Part shown: one piece after another, positions 13,340 through 13,564 of the stretch
Layout of the letters: each line of letters opens with the position of its first letter
Position numbering within the stretch: the first letter of the stretch is position 1
Source: Clostridiales bacterium UBA3680
Lineage (GTDB): Bacteria > Bacillota > Clostridia > Lachnospirales > CAG-274
NCBI GenBank assembly: GCA_002372875.1
Contig: DFJD01000119.1
Span: 4,031 to 17,594 of the forward strand
Direction of reading: 5' to 3'
DNA length: 13,564 bases
Notes under the pieces: model-generated
The model's input: the letters and a program-made list of their open reading frames with translations, nothing else
The model's database searches: none
What the model was told of the DNA's origin: nothing
Made by a program: the position numbers and the translations under genes

Positions 13340-13564
13340 AAATTCAGTGTGTCAGCACTTTTGCTGCGCAAAAGCCCGGCAAAGCCGGTCCTCATCTATC
13401 TTTGTGTTGCAATGTCCAAGCTCCCACTGAATTTGGAATTGCTTGCAATTCCGTTGGTTATGAGTATGTAGCAGAAATTTATTTCTGCGGAATACGAATA
13501 TCATTGACGATCGGTATATGTTCTTCATAAGAACGACCGTTTGATTTTTACACTACCGTACCCT
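13340..13564. other. Non-coding region with an array of short perfect hairpins
   Basis: No gene is visible. AAATTCAGTG (13340-13349) is fully complementary to CACTGAATTT (13425-13434) and encloses two hairpins: CTTTTGC-TGC-GCAAAAG (13358-13374) and CCGGC-AAA-GCCGG (13376-13388). Three more follow: GGAATTG-CTTG-CAATTCC (13435-13452), GCAGAAA-TTTA-TTTCTGC (13471-13488) and GTTCTT-CAT-AAGAAC (13520-13534), the last within a CGGT/ACCG outer pairing (13512-13539). This may be a structured RNA, a leader of the next operon or a repeat element; the strand is not decided. Confidence 0.5.

Overview
The window looks like a chromosomal segment from a low-to-moderate GC, Gram-positive anaerobe of the class Clostridia (Oscillospiraceae/Ruminococcaceae-like). 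This rests on a CIRCE-regulated hrcA, a SEC-C-tagged methionine aminopeptidase, Firmicutes-type Shine-Dalgarno sequences and sigma-A promoters, and a clostridial-style FtsH. No tRNA, rRNA, CRISPR array or transposase/integrase gene was found.

Left backbone (1-4609). A divergent promoter region separates two operons. On the minus strand lies hrcA, with a textbook promoter and a perfect CIRCE operator. It overlaps the first codons of the next gene, almost certainly grpE, which leaves the window. On the plus strand a tightly packed four-gene run encodes a SEC-C/type I methionine aminopeptidase, an alpha/beta hydrolase, a SAM-dependent methyltransferase and a GNAT acetyltransferase. Gaps are 9 bp, 1 bp and a 4-bp overlap.

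Accessory block (about 4609-9622). It is bounded by two copies of a 17-bp sequence in inverted orientation, each just past the stop codon of the flanking backbone gene. It holds: (i) a small DUF6809-like protein with its own terminator; (ii) a minus-strand operon of flavin reductase, MarR regulator and two overlapping radical SAM proteins of the 'radical SAM mobile pair' type, driven by a perfect-consensus promoter, in which the marR Shine-Dalgarno appears to be brought to its start codon by a bridging hairpin; (iii) a 540-bp non-coding stretch with a cluster of GTGACA repeats and a weak origin-of-transfer-like motif; (iv) an orphan Rhs/YD-repeat fragment followed at 3 bp by a very AT-rich, probable immunity gene; (v) a 48-bp near-perfect palindrome resembling joined insertion-sequence ends. 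The block looks like a patchwork of transferred pieces.

Right backbone (9658-13564). A MATE-family efflux pump (minus) and ftsH (plus) diverge from a 297-bp intergenic region. ftsH has a strong promoter and ends in an 18-bp stem. The last 220 bp hold no gene but fold on paper into a 10-bp closing stem around two hairpins, followed by three more, which may be an undescribed structured RNA or repeat element.

The most interesting items are the radical SAM/MarR/flavin reductase cassette with its hairpin-bridged ribosome binding site, the inverted 17-bp repeats bounding the accessory block, the orphan Rhs tip with candidate immunity gene, and the hairpin array after ftsH.
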